From Trichobilharzia regenti (Eukaryota; Platyhelminthes; Trematoda; Strigeidida; Schistosomatidae), in NCBI GenBank assembly GCA_944472135.2, contig OX235264.1, forward strand, positions 84,206,319 to 84,270,318: a stretch of DNA of 64,000 nt. The letters are read 5' to 3'. This document shows, piece by piece, positions 47,458 to 59,399 of this stretch. Under the pieces are notes generated by a model. It did not search any database, had not been told where the DNA came from, and was given only the letters and a program-made list of their open reading frames with translations. The position numbers were made by a program, and so were the translations under genes. Positions within the stretch are counted from its first letter, which is position 1; each line of letters opens with the position of its first letter.

Positions 47458-48453
47458 ATAAACTCCTTAGTTATTCGCAATCAGGCGTTTGCTGAAGTGA
47501 CAAATGTATTTTCTGACGATTTCTTCAGTAGTAAGTATGATGGAATCATTGGTATGTCAAATGAGTATGTGTCGAGCTATGGGAACATTCCATTCTTTTA
47601 AAATATACTTTCTCAATTCAAGGATATAGATCCAGTATTTTCGTTCTATCTGAGCCGGTGGGTTCTTGTTTACGACGTAACAATAATAATATTGCTCTGT
47701 ATGGCTGATATTCCAGTGGTTTACTTTTACGTTTTCCAGTGATTTCTGACTTAATATTTGCTTATTTGGAATACAGATTCACTAAAACTTAAATAAGTTT
47801 AAGTGGCTTTACATCTGTCCTCAACATAAATATCCCCCATAAAATTTAAGTGGAATACATCAGAAAGGAAATGGTTTGATACAATCGTAAAATCTGAGTA
47901 TTAACAAACACTTTCTGCCTCCAAATTTTGGACTGAATTTAAAGAAATAATAATTTTAATTTAACAAATATCTCTGTGTGACCGAAGGTACACATCAACT
48001 AAAGTACTTGGCTAGTAATTCACTTACATTGTCCGTTAGATGGTTATGACGAACAGTGTCTTCAGTTGAACTTTCAATTACAGCTTCAGTACCATTGGAA
48101 TACAAAGTGTTAGAGACAAGCATTAAATTCTGTGATTTCATGCAAATTTATAAATAGCGTTTATTCTCACTGCTGTTCACCTATTTGCAGAGAAACGATG
48201 TTAAACACTTTGCTAGCATTTTTAGTAATTTTTCAAATTCATGTCTGATATTTTGCAGGAAAAACGGTCTTGTTGGTGGAGAGATGGTGATTGGTGGTGT
48301 CAATCCTGAATATTTTATTGGAGATTTCGAAAACGTCCCTGTCATTTATGATAACAGTTGGTCTGTTATAATCAAAAGGTAGTCAATTGATGCTTGCATA
48401 ATTTCATGGGCAAAGATATTATTTAAAACAATTAGTTCCTCTCGTGAATTCCA

Positions 48454-49145
48454 ACAACACAACAAGAAGACGTAGTTTATCTGAAACGTGTAATGTATTT
48501 GCACAACACATCTCTGACATTCCGATCACATAATTACTTGTCATACACAGTTTTTATAGAAGGCAAGAAGGCACGAATAATTGCAATACAGGTTAGATTG
48601 TGAACAGGTCAAGGTCACGAATAGTGGGTAGGGAGACGCAAAGGTGTGGGCAAGAAGTAAATTGGTGTTTGGTTCTAAATTAGATTACAAATGCAGGTTT
48701 AAGGTAATAACAAATAACTTTTGGACATATAAGACCGGTTTAAGTCTTTTTATGGCTAAGGCTTCAATGAATTTCAGTATGTGGACTAACCAGGTATAAA
48801 AAGACTTAAACCGGTCTTATATGTCCAAAAGTTATTTGTTATTACCTTAAACCTGCATTTGTAATCTAATTTAGAACCAAACATCAATTTACTTCATAAT
48901 ATTTTCAGTCCCTTCTTTGTTTTGTTTTTTCGCTTTTTGTCTTTGTTGTCCACACCTTTGCGTCTCCCTACCCACTATTTGTGACCTTGACCTGTTCACA
49001 ATCTAACCTGTATTGCAATTATTCGTGCCTTCTTGCCTTCTATAAAAACTGTGTATGACAAGTAATTGTGTGATCGGAATGTCAGAGATGTGTTGTGCAA
49101 ATAGATTTCACTTTTCAGACAAACTATGTCTTCTTATTATGTTGT
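48454..49145. repeat. Large PLE-derived palindrome in intron 3 of copy 2
   Basis: Left arm 48454-48755 and right arm 48798-49145 are inverted copies around a 42-base loop; the right arm has about 47 extra bases. Read outward from the centre, each arm encodes AIKRLKPVLYVQK-like residues and continues into non-coding tail. This is the C-terminus plus 3' tail of a PLE C-type element, so two PLE ends lie head to head. Confidence 0.8.
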
Positions 49146-51639
49146 CGAAAGATATTATTTTTTCACGTGAATACTAAGGTCACAGAAAATGTGGAGTGGT
49201 TGTCACAGTTATGACTTCTAACCAAATTCTATTTAATATACACAGCATTTCCCACTTTTTCTAGTAATAAAAGTCATATATTCAAGCTAGCATCTGTTGG
49301 ATGAGAGATGATTTGAAAATTCCAGATGACAAGTTAGTGGACAATCATTCCGCATCCCTAATTTCTCATAGTTGGTTTGAACCTAAAATACTCTCTTCTA
49401 GTACAAAGAAACCAGTCATTCGACCAACATCACCTCAACACATGAAAACCAATTACCCTTCTACCAAACAACATCACATATGCTGACTATCTATTTTTAC
49501 GTGCGGTAAACACACAGAATCTGGCGTGACTACTTAGTCGCCAACTTTCACTGAGTTATTAAATAAAGCGTCATCTATTTGATTTTAATCTGTTGACAAC
49601 CTGAGTGGTTTATCTGGAAACGATTCGCAGTTGAAATGCTGATGGTGTGTAGTCAAGGTGTCTCACGCAATCTCAGGTAGAAACTTTCATGGTGTGAGTA
49701 ATTTCAGCATGGCTTGTATATGTTCACGAGTATTCAAGTGAAGAAAGCTATCAAAATGATTTAGTGAAGGCTGTTATTGGCCGAAGGTGCAAGAAATTCC
49801 GATGACAGCCGAAAGTTAATCAACAGACAGGGATTTCCCTGTTTGTGTGGAGATCACTGAGGAGAACTAAGTATTCCTATTGCGTCTGATTATTAGGATG
49901 AGTGGTTTTGTGATTGGAATAATTAATATCAATACCCGCTTCACTACATAGACTGGTTAATGCTTCAGTTATGTTTGTTTACCATGTTCAGCATGAAGAT
50001 AAATGGAGTAGGTTATTGCAAAGAGACATGCATCGGTCTTCTAGACACTGGAACATCTTTGATATCAGGATCGGATGAATCGGTGGACACGATTAATTCT
50101 AGACTTGGAGCGAAGTTGAGTGGGGATGGGGAGTATGCGTTTAACTGTAAAGATATTAACCTACTCCTTCCTATTGAGTTTGTCTTCAAGAAGAGGAGCT
50201 ATATACTTGAGGCGAAGAATTATGTGCTCAAGGTGAGTATGAGAATTCGGTTGAACATTCTGATTTTCTTGTGATCGGCACCTCGATGAGAATTTCCTCA
50301 TCATTGCCACCGGTTTGCATTTAAGAAATGGCAACTTATTTTATAATACAGGTGAATTTCATCGTTTTTAAAATGGCCTAAGTTAGGAAAGAGTTCTCTT
50401 TTCGTAACCTCACTTCGAGTCCAAACAGTTATTTTAAGGTTTATATATACAGTGCTAGCTGATAACAAGGGTGAGACCCATCGACACAACAATGTACGAA
50501 AAATGTTGAAAAATAGAGAGGGTTTATTCCCAGTTACTTATGTAAAGATGAGTAGTCACTTGGAAATGACATATAGGAGCCAGAGAACGGTTCATTAAAT
50601 GTGAGTTACAAAAAATGTTTAAAAATGGGCGAATACTGCATCAATTTCTTTACACAACAAAATTGTCACTAAAGACACTTTAGTAAAGGAGGCTAGATGA
50701 AATCATGTTTCAATACAGAGTCCCGAATATTCCTAATTGATTCCAGAAGCCTTGGTTATGTGAAATGTAAGTGAAATCCAGTCGAACTGCCTGGTTCCAT
50801 TGCACATATGACTTTGAAGTAACTCTGTTCTGATGCTACGGGCCAAGAAGTAACATCGTGTTCCAGAATTGAGTTGTTATCTACTCTATACTAACTTGTT
50901 CATTAGACTACCATGCTGATAAGTGTTCATTGGCGTGTTTACACAATGTCCTGTTGGTAGAGTCCACGTATTTGAAGCCATTAAGCTGGTGAATTGACAC
51001 TGAAGTCACCAAAGCCCACAACTTGTCTTTGCCGATTTGTCAAGCAAGTCCAGGTGAGGTGAAGCAAATGGCAAAGAAACTTCCTCGAAATGCTGTTGAC
51101 AGAAGGCTTCAGAGAATTCCACTCAATTTATCTCCCTGTCTCTTCTTCAGTTTTGCAAAATACTGTTCCTTAGTTTCATTTTTTCCTCTCCTACATCGAC
51201 AAGTGTCATCCAGCTTCACGATTATCATTCATCCTACACAGGAATAATCATCAATTCTATCCAAAATACTTGTTTCAGCTTCTAAAGAATGCATACTGCT
51301 TGTATTGTAAACAGACAGATTTAACTGGGGAAGTAGGTGAATTTCACACTTCCTATGGTTGTTCTAATTTTTATTTTCGAGACTTCGAATCAATGATATT
51401 AAATTCGTTTCTTTCTCGCTTTCAGGAAGCCAACTGGTTATACACACAGTGTACATCACCATTCGCTAGTAACGACGGTATCTCACCCGGAGTTTGGGTT
51501 CTTGGCAATGTATTTATGAGGAAGTTCTACACTGTATTCGATTTTGGTGAGAATGAGATATGGTTAGCTGGTGTTAACGATGGCTGAATTTCACTGTACC
51601 GAAACAAGTTAATAACTGATCATGAATAAAGACATAAAG

Positions 51640-51735
51640 ACGTAATTTATCTGAGTCGTGTAATGTATTTGCGCAACACATTTCAAACAATCTGATCCAT
51701 CACACACAGAATTGTCATAGGAATATATATGAAAT
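51640..51735 (-). repeat. PLE C-type tail remnant after copy 2
   Basis: AGACGTAATTTATCTGAG and CGTGTAATGTATTTGC match the outer end of the left palindrome arm at 48468-48510. Diverged. Confidence 0.55.
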
Positions 51736-51749
51736 TAATAAAGAATTAA

Positions 51750-52550
51750 TAGATGATGTCAAGTTAAAAGGACATATTCAGGGTCAAAATAACAATGAAG
51801 ACCACTGAACCAAATAACATAGGTAATAGCACATCTGCTATGGTATCAAAACAAAGCTAACCAAAGAAGATTTTGCGTGATGACGAATTATTTTTGAAAG
51901 CATAAATAATTTCCGCAGAATAATTTACGAACTTCTTATTTGTACGAATCATTTTCATCCAAGTCCTTCTAGTAACTGCAGAAATATCGAAAATGTGGTT
52001 CCGGGTTTAATATTTCATATCTGAGATTAGAGTGACTATGTCGAAATACATTTCACTGAACATTAAGGTGTCTTCATCATTGATCTGTGGACAAATCAAT
52101 GTAGAATGGTGAAAAAATCAACTGCAAAACGCATTTGTTTAGAACCAGTGAATAATAACTAATAAATTTGGCATCAGTTGTTTCTGGACTTGAAAATGAT
52201 ATCTTTTAAAAACCTGCTAAATGCATTCCCATGAATTACTTATCCCATAATTCTAGCATGAATGACTACTTTATCAAATAAGAAGGTATCTAGGTTTGAC
52301 GGTTCAACTGCGAAACTTTCATTACCCTTTAAGACAATATCTATAGAGTTAAGTCCAAGTGAGGTGAGTTTATGAAATTCTTCATGAATGAAGTATTCGT
52401 CTCTCCTGGTGACTACTGCAATTGGCTGCTGTCGTAGATGTCCCTATGATTGTACTCACCTGCATGGATACTGGTCTTCTTGTCATCCCTATTTTAGACC
52501 CTTCTCTCCTGTCACCTATTCTTCATTGCTTGATAAATTGCATCCACATC
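51750..52550. other. Unassigned stretch
   Basis: Nothing recognised. Confidence 0.35.
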
Positions 52551-52559
52551 AACATGTCG

Positions 52560-52830
52560 ACTAAGTGAAAACTGATTTGTCTACAGGAACTCCAGGGATT
52601 CTTTGAAATACTTAATATTTCCCCTCTATAATATATTTGCATCACCCGAGTCGATTTTGTGTCAGTAGTTGTCTGCGTGAATTGATATGAACGAGTGTAT
52701 GTCGCTACTTTTGATTACTAGTTTGTATTCAAGCATGTGAAGATGAGTAGGATGGCCTCTCTGGCCAATATAGTTCATGCAATCTATTTTACAGTCAAAG
52801 GTTGTTTAATCATCTAGTAGTCTTGTAACA
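52560..52830 (-). pseudogene. Decayed Penelope-like GIY-YIG fragment (PLE B lineage)
   Basis: Minus strand reads IACMNYIGQRGHPTHLHMLEYKL, then SSDIHSFISIHADNY, SGDANIL and FKESLEFL, with stops between. This follows PLE B (NCMNCNKHHVGQSRR, RHDINSLVSMHTDDY, DNVKIL, REFLEAW) in order and spacing. Confidence 0.6.
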
Positions 52831-52849
52831 ACAGAAGACAAGGGCCAGG

Positions 52850-55315
52850 CAACAGATCGTTTTATTATAAAAATCAACACGTACTTATATATATTTCACA
52901 TACATTATTATAGCTTATGCAGGTAGAAAAGCGCAGCCATCTGATTGGTTGTTTATCAGAAGTTAGGCAGACAAACGCAGGCTTCTGATTGGTTGTTTCG
53001 GGATTCCTCAACAAATAGAGTTCTCTATCGGCGAATCATATTTTGCCACGTTAACCTTGCTGTGACTGGTTGTTGAATCAGCCTTGCTCATATTTTCTCA
53101 CGGCCTGCTCTCACCACAGTCTCACCTTTCAATTTACATGGTATGGAGTGAAGCTGCTCCATTTTGAAGTAGAACACATATTCCACATACAAAGTCACTG
53201 CCTTTTTCAGCAAGTGATTTTAAGTGAGGCACGATTAGGTTCAAAAGGAGTTAGCGTTATTAAGAAGGAAAACAAAACCGACCTAAAAATCAAGAATTGT
53301 TATTACTTGATGTGCATGTTGAATGGTTATACGTGTTAGAATGTTAAGAACCAGTCTTCAAGACTTCTAGTTACATACCTCAAAATACCCCACAATAGCT
53401 CAGATGTAGTCCTATTATCTTCTTCCAGTCATTCAATCAGTACTTCAGCGAAGTGTGTCAACCCAAAAAGATTTTAATTTGTTCAATTAATCAGTAATGC
53501 ATTTCATTCTGATACACTGAACTTCTTAGTCCCCTATGAAACCACCTTCGTTATGAAAATCTGAACCTAGCAGTGTCAACATGACTCAACCCTTATCTGT
53601 CTCCTACATTTGTATTCAGTCATATAACAAAACAAAACATTTACGTTTATAAGCATTGCAACATTTTTAGGTGGCAGATGAGACATTTCTTCTATGTCAA
53701 CTAACTCCGCACTCATTACTGTGACTGGTATCTTTTAGATGTCCATTTGTCTATTCCAGGAGAGATTTGGACTTGTAGAAACATAGCTTCGAAACCATTC
53801 TGTTTAATTTCTCCAGTTTACTATCACGGAAGAGTTTCATATGTCTCACAAACGCCTAACACAACTTTTGTGTATACTTCAACCGAAGAGTATTTTGAAG
53901 TGGATTTCTAATTTTTCGTCCATGAAAACTAAAGCTTGAAGGCGAATGTAAAACTAATAATCCCATTGCTGTTGCTCAGTGTATGAGTTAATGGGAAAGC
54001 CTCTAACAGCTTTTCTCAAGATATGTTTCTATCTGTCAAATTCAGACACTGAATAGTAAAGGTGGTGCATAGAATGTGAAAGAATTACACGATTCGAATG
54101 TGAATATCTCTAGCATTCAACATGTTCATTCCACAACGAAATTAAGTCAAAAATCGGTTGACTAATACATTTAAACCACTGTATTGTGAAGTTCATACTT
54201 TTTGCAAGTGCCACTCCAATTCGTTTGATTAAGGCCTGTGTGATGAATAAAATCTCTAGGCTAGTCGACCATTATAGAAAAAAGAGGAACCCGTATGATT
54301 TCAGTGTCACCATGAAAATTGTTTTCTAATATTACACGTTCTTCTACTTTAAGTCTGTTAACCACAGTAGTATCAAGACAATTCTAATATCAGTATTAAA
54401 ATTAATCAAATTCTTTGACTATTTAACTTTAAAACACAGTCCAATATCATTCAAATCTAATACATTAAGAGTAAAATATATATAAAACTTTCGGAATAAA
54501 TGAGCTCAGATTTCAACGTTCAGTGGTTACTGATCAAGTAGGATTTATATGCATGTGAATTATTCCAAATGATTTAAGAGCAGCATTTCCATTGCTACTA
54601 ACTAGCATGTGTTGAGAGAATGCAATTTTGCACTATTTTCAGTCACAGGGAAATCGTAATACAGTAACAAATCTGTATTTCTGTGCTTTCGATATATTTG
54701 CTCTGACAAAAGTCATGTAAAGTGGAATATCGCTTTCGAGGCATTATGACAGAGATGTGTAGTCTGTAACAATACGATTTTACGTATTTTGTTGTTAGAT
54801 GTTAAAAATAGAAACACTGTACACAACGTTTGTAGAAAACGATTCTTATTGAAATATACATAACTGCCAAGTACAATCAAAATAAAGAAAAAAATGCAGT
54901 TTGCTGCCCGCCAATTCACATTCTCGCTAGTCTATACTGTCTACTGGTTTCACTACAAACCGTGTTGTATACTTTGGATTTCACAGGAACCTTTTATCTT
55001 CTTCCGAAGACTATTCTACAATCAGTGCACAGCACTACTAACAGACACGTCTTCAGCAGTGAACACTATTGTAGATTATATTAATAATTTGTAGCAGTGA
55101 ATTTTAACTGTATAAATAAGTAACTGAATAATTTATATAACTAATTCTGTATTTTTCATAACATAATGCTATACCATCCCCTCATTTACTTGAATTTTCA
55201 TTCAAATACCTGTTCTCTTACTGGGCTCACTAAAAAGTCCTCTACGGCGGATGCCCTCAACATTAGAATCTTTCATCCGACTTTGAAAATTTCAGTGCTA
55301 CCTTGTAAATGCAGT
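52850..55315. other. Gene-poor stretch
   Basis: Short ORFs only (for example 53070-53339, 54894-55094), with no recognisable motif. CTGATTGGTTGTTT recurs at about 52940 and 52994. Confidence 0.35.
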
Positions 55316-55321
55316 CCGTTA

Positions 55322-55445
55322 TTTATTTTTTTTTTTTGAATATAGCTTGATTCCATACTATATTTTTGGTACAAGTATGGAAGTTTCAGCATAGATATCG
55401 GTAGCACAAATTTTGCAGGCCGACCATAGATATGAGGTGTGCGTT
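55322..55445 (-). repeat. tRNA-derived SINE type 2, headless
   Basis: Body and tail of the type 2 SINE; the tRNA-like head is missing, as expected for 5' truncation. Confidence 0.75.
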
Positions 55446-55449
55446 AGTA

Positions 55450-55995
55450 AGTATTCCTACATTCCTGCTCTTGGATGACACCAGCATTCATGTTTTCTCG
55501 AAGCGATGTAAAGTTTATCTCAAAACCACTCACTTGTGAGTGGTGGATTGATTAAAGTTTACATGTTCTGACACGGTTTCATCAACCAGAGTGTTTATTT
55601 AGTAACAACTTACTACTCATCTTACTTGACATGTGAATACTTTTTCACAGTTTATAAACTCCAGTCATCTGTAAAGTGTTCGTGAATGAGACTGAGAAGT
55701 TTACACAAAGATATAGGTCAGCAAAGAGAACTACTTCTGCAAATTATCATTAAAGCTCTACTGTTGGATTAGATTTACTGATAGGTCATGGAAATCGCCC
55801 GTGTGAAGCTAAGTGCATAGGATTTAATAATAAGACACTACCTATATATTCATTTATTGTTCTTGCCAATTCCTCAGCAACAGACATATGAGCAGGTAGC
55901 AGGAATTTTCAACTAGAGGCGTATTCCTTTTATTTTGATTTATGTAATATGACTTCCAGAGTATTTTCATGATCTCATTTGTAGCAAATTTATGA
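55450..55995. other. Unassigned stretch
   Basis: Nothing recognised. Confidence 0.35.
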
Positions 55996-55998
55996 GTG

Positions 55999-56540
55999 AT
56001 CTCTTTCATTTCTTTTTCCTAAACTCCTACCTTTTATTCAAACTTCTGTGTATATGCCCAGCATATTTATATCGTAAATAATATTCTTCTCTTCAAGCAT
56101 CAATCTTTCAATAATCATTTCAAAACGCTGTTTGTCAATGAACTTCTCCGAATAGGCAAGATTATACAAAACAAATTTCACGGTATATCAATTCTTCGTC
56201 TGACATACAGTTCGATGTATTTTACTTCTTATTGTAATTGATGCAGGATTTCCACTGACAGTTTCCTTAACCTCTCAGAAACACCAAAAAGTAGTTAGCT
56301 GTTACGATGAAAAATAATTGATTATTTTATGAAAATAATTGTCAACTACCACCCTCAATAAGCCCGTTATAATCAACTTATATAATCGTCATTTTCTTTG
56401 GTCTATTCGACAGTATATTTCTACATTTCTGTCTGAAGTGAAATGGTAGATAGTTGTGTAAACAAACTCTTTTGCACATTCATCACATTTCTCAAGATGA
56501 ACTTCGTCTTCTAGTAACACTATTCTAATTTATTAAACAG
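55999..56540 (-). pseudogene. Exon-like segments of an unrecognised duplicated gene, copy a
   Basis: Two minus-strand segments share protein-level similarity with 61122-61694. Segment 1 (about 56005-56190) reads VLYNLAYSEKFIDKQRFEMII then, with a stop, a basic tail. Segment 2 (about 56400-56530) reads VLLEDEVHLEKCDECAKEF followed by VYTTIYHF. Similarity to copy b is better in the protein reading than in bases, which suggests past coding. Family not recognised; splice sites not certain, although a TTACTAG acceptor-like sequence precedes segment 2 in both copies. Confidence 0.4.
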
Positions 56541-56549
56541 AATTATTGT

Positions 56550-57335
56550 TTTAAGTGTGTTACCTGATAATGTAAATAAGGACAAAATTCGATACATACT
56601 ATATTTCACACACCGAATTCAAAAACATTAGAAATGGGATATAGATTCAATGAGTTATTCAAACATGTAAGACGAAGTTCAAAATACGTGAAATTTTGAA
56701 ACCAGTCATGTTTTTGTTGATGTTATAACTTGTAATTCATTTATGGCATGATCTGCAAAGTAATAAGTACAAAGTCAAGTTACATAAATTTACGCTTAAA
56801 AAAACAAATTCTTAAAATCACAAGAAAGATGAGTAAAAGCTTACTGTTGTGATTTTGATTATTCACTAATTTACGTGCCTGACTCAATCGCACTCTACTC
56901 TCTGCCATCACACCTGAGTAACTCCTCAACTGCACACTAGTATTCATCTCACCCTCACGAAATATCCAAGTCAACCTTGTCTCCCTAGCTCGCCAATCCC
57001 CATTTAAGTTCTACTCAATAGCAATGTGACATCACTCAAGGATCTCCTCAGAGTTTCGCGGATCCTGTATATTTTGCTCATGGCTAGTTTATCGAACTCA
57101 GTGAGTCAATTATTGCCCACCATTTTTAACGATTCATCTCTTCTTTAATACACGCGTTCGTTGGTAAAAGTGTGTAGCAGACTGTTCAAAAAACCTCTAC
57201 CAATACCTCTACGGATCATACAGAAGCACATACTGAATTCGAATTAGGGTGAAAACTCTAGTGATTCACTTTGTGTTGGATACTGCAGATCTGAACACAG
57301 TAATAAACGCCTGCTTCCGTTACACTACTAGGTTC
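56550..57335. other. Partly duplicated flank, otherwise unassigned
   Basis: 56640-56800 resembles 62050-62215 (for example AAAGTCAAGTTACATAAATT against AAAGTTAAGTTAAATAAATT). Nothing else recognised. Confidence 0.4.
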
Positions 57336-57339
57336 TCGA

Positions 57340-57580
57340 CAGTATCGACATCTTCAACTTCGCTGCCTACCTTTTGCTGGAACGATGTCGCTTAGATCAT
57401 GTGAATGAAAAAGACTAGTTCCGTCAGATTTTTCTCAGTGGTGGTGATTGATGTTTGCTGTTCTTCGTGTATCTCTACCAATTCTGTCTTCTCTAGTTCC
57501 ATCTGAAGTGCTGTCTTGCCTGCTTCTTCTCATAAGTTGTTGCTGTGGCACATAATTGCATATTAGATAAGCTCCTTCGA
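57340..57580 (-). mobile_element. RTE LINE fragment
   Basis: Minus strand resembles the 999-1300 copy in the region after the RT active site (compare GGTGATTGATGTTTGCTGTT with GGTGATTGGTGCTGGTTGTT). Decayed. Confidence 0.55.
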
Positions 57581-57609
57581 TACTTCTCACATTGACGGTG
57601 TGGTAATTG

Positions 57610-57900
57610 TTGTATAATTTTCGGGAGCAACGTTCTGCTCATAACCATATCAATATATTTAAACCACTTCCTAACTTGTCTTGTTTTTCATATATCTGAA
57701 TAAGACATCGTTATAATTATCCCTTTGGTCGCATGCGTTTTGTTGTCATTCGATAAACAAGAATTCAGTGGCTGACCCCTATTTTTAAATCTAGTTTTGT
57801 TCATCGAATCAAGATGAAACATGTGAACTCGAGATGATGCATGATCTATGTCAGATATATGAGAAACTGTCATTAATGAGACAATATAAAACAAGTTGGG
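57610..57900. repeat. Inverted Penelope-like tail fragments (type A/D)
   Basis: TTTTCGGGAGCAACG and CTCATAACCATATCAAT at 57616-57652 match the minus-strand PLE A/D tail; TTGTTCATCGAATCAAGATG onward (57797) is the facing copy. A small decayed inverted pair. Confidence 0.5.
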
Positions 57901-57909
57901 ATGTTATGT

Positions 57910-58245
57910 GGGTAAACTGACACAATTACAAGCACGAATAAGCGGTCAAAATGTCATCCACACTTACTTTTACGGTGTCAGTGTGCTTTATTAAATGACC
58001 TCACCTAATATCAGGTAGAATATGTCTGACTTTCTTTGCCAACTAATTCGCTTCATCTTCTCCTCACACAACTTAGCCTAGCTTACTAGCTTGCTAGTAT
58101 TCTAGCCAGATCCAGCTCCAGGAAAAGAGGTGGGGTTGGGAATGGGGCTAGTAACCACACACCACTAAACTTATCAAACTGCTACAGGGAATTCAACGCA
58201 CAAGAAATATATTTAAGATACAAAAAATTCAAATAGCAAACTTTT
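57910..58245. other. Unassigned stretch
   Basis: Nothing recognised. Confidence 0.3.
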
Positions 58246-58339
58246 TCTTGTCTGAAATAGGAAATAGGAAATTATACAGTGAGCTGGTCAATGTCTTCGG
58301 GAAGCCAGTTAGCCAGTCGATGTGTTTTCACTCGATGAA

Positions 58340-58790
58340 AGAAAGAATAAGAATGGGGACGTGGAATGTCCGTACAATGAAGAAGAAGATACGGCATATA
58401 AGTGCTGCGTATCTGCGAGAGCAGATGGAATGCTGTGGATTATTCGGGCTGTCAAATGGAGAGTCAATAATCTACTCCGATCTGGTCACCCAGATGACAT
58501 CCACGACCACACCGAGGCAGTGAGTGGCTATAGTGATGCCACCAGTGTCAGCCAAAGCCTCAATGCAGTAGGAGCCAACATTATCCAGGATCACGACATC
58601 AAAATTCTTCAGAACAACTGGAGACAGATCACAGTTCAAATTCTACATTCAGAAACTGAAGGACAAAACTACAAGAGATATATTCACCACAGGTCAAAAC
58701 AAATTCGGAGACACTACGTAGTATCAGTGAATAAACCTGCATGGGAGACCATTGGAAATTCTAGAAGGCGACATTCAATAAAGTGCATCT
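58340..58790 (+). mobile_element. RTE LINE N-terminal (endonuclease) fragment
   Basis: RMGTWNVRTMKKKIR at about 58350-58395 is the characteristic start of the RTE-clade endonuclease. Later frames are broken and the fragment ends directly against protease exon relic 3. Confidence 0.6.
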
Positions 58791-58797
58791 GAATAGA

Positions 58798-59117
58798 TTT
58801 GGCACTACGGAGATGTGCTTCCAGGAACTCCACCACAAAAGTTTCGTGTACTCTTCGACATAGGATCAACCGACACCAGGCTTCCATTAAAAAGATGTTG
58901 GTTTCTGGATATTCCCTGTTAGTTCTTTCTTTTTTATGACAGTTCGAAGTCATCTACTTATCAGTGAAATGGCACAAGTTTCGAAGTCAATTATTTGGAC
59001 AGTAGTTTCTACGGATTTAGGATTTAGGATACAATACATGTAGTGCGTTCGTGTGATTTGCAGCGACAGTGATTTAGATAAACATTCTGATCTTTCCTAA
59101 TTAGGGTGCAGGCATAG
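58798..59117 (+). pseudogene. Cathepsin D-like protease exon 2 relic (copy 3)
   Basis: Matches exon 2 of copies 1 and 2: GTPPQKFRVLFD, then IGSTDTRLP (catalytic DTG now DIG), CWFLDIPC, FYDSSKSSTYQ, and a 38-base micro-intron equivalent (58 ...TTTAG) before ATAAAC near 59072. In-frame stops follow CWFLDIPC and STYQ. No exons 1 or 3-5 were found nearby. Bounded by an RTE fragment on the left and a PLE tail on the right. Confidence 0.8.
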
Positions 59118-59127
59118 ATTGATACCT

Positions 59128-59390
59128 TGAGATTTGTTTATCGAAACAACTGAGAACACGTGCAGTGGGAATGATTCAACACCTGTCCCAGACATCTGGC
59201 AAATTCTACTACTCCCATATCAAATGAGGAGGATGAAGGATAACTTTATCAACCAACAATCGAAGTTGTGTAGTTCCAATAGATATGACCACGAACAACA
59301 TATTGCGTTCGAATCGTCATTCAGTAAATAATGCTGTTTCACCGTATGATATATTCAATAAACAAATTATTATAGATCCATGTCTTCATA
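59128..59390 (+). repeat. Penelope-like 3' tail (type A)
   Basis: TTTGTTTATCGAAACAACTG and CACCTGTCCCAGACATCTGG through GTTCGAATCGTCATTCAGTA and AATAAACAAATTAT follow the PLE A tail (6925-7165). Confidence 0.75.
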
Positions 59391-59399
59391 TCTTTAGGA

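Larger units (their letters stand above)
42573..51587 (+). pseudogene. Cathepsin D-like aspartic protease, copy 2 (degraded)
   Basis: Tandem paralogue of copy 1. Exon-equivalents: 42573-42776, 47176-47418, 47458-47657, 48259-48378, 49992-50232, 51426-51587. The last five have exactly the same lengths as in copy 1; the first is two codons longer. Signal peptide retained (MNLIILLICLHHVNS). Lesions seen: the intron 1 donor at 42777 reads AT instead of GT; the first catalytic motif is YTGST, so the nucleophile-activating Asp is lost; a TAA stop at 47599-47601 lies where copy 1 has Pro. The second catalytic motif DTGTS, the disulfide loop CWFLDIPCW and the C-terminal WVLGNVFMRKFYTVFDF remain. Intron 1 holds an intact LINE ORF and intron 3 a PLE palindrome. 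A catalytically dead but translated product is conceivable only if the stop and donor are bypassed. Confidence 0.85.
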
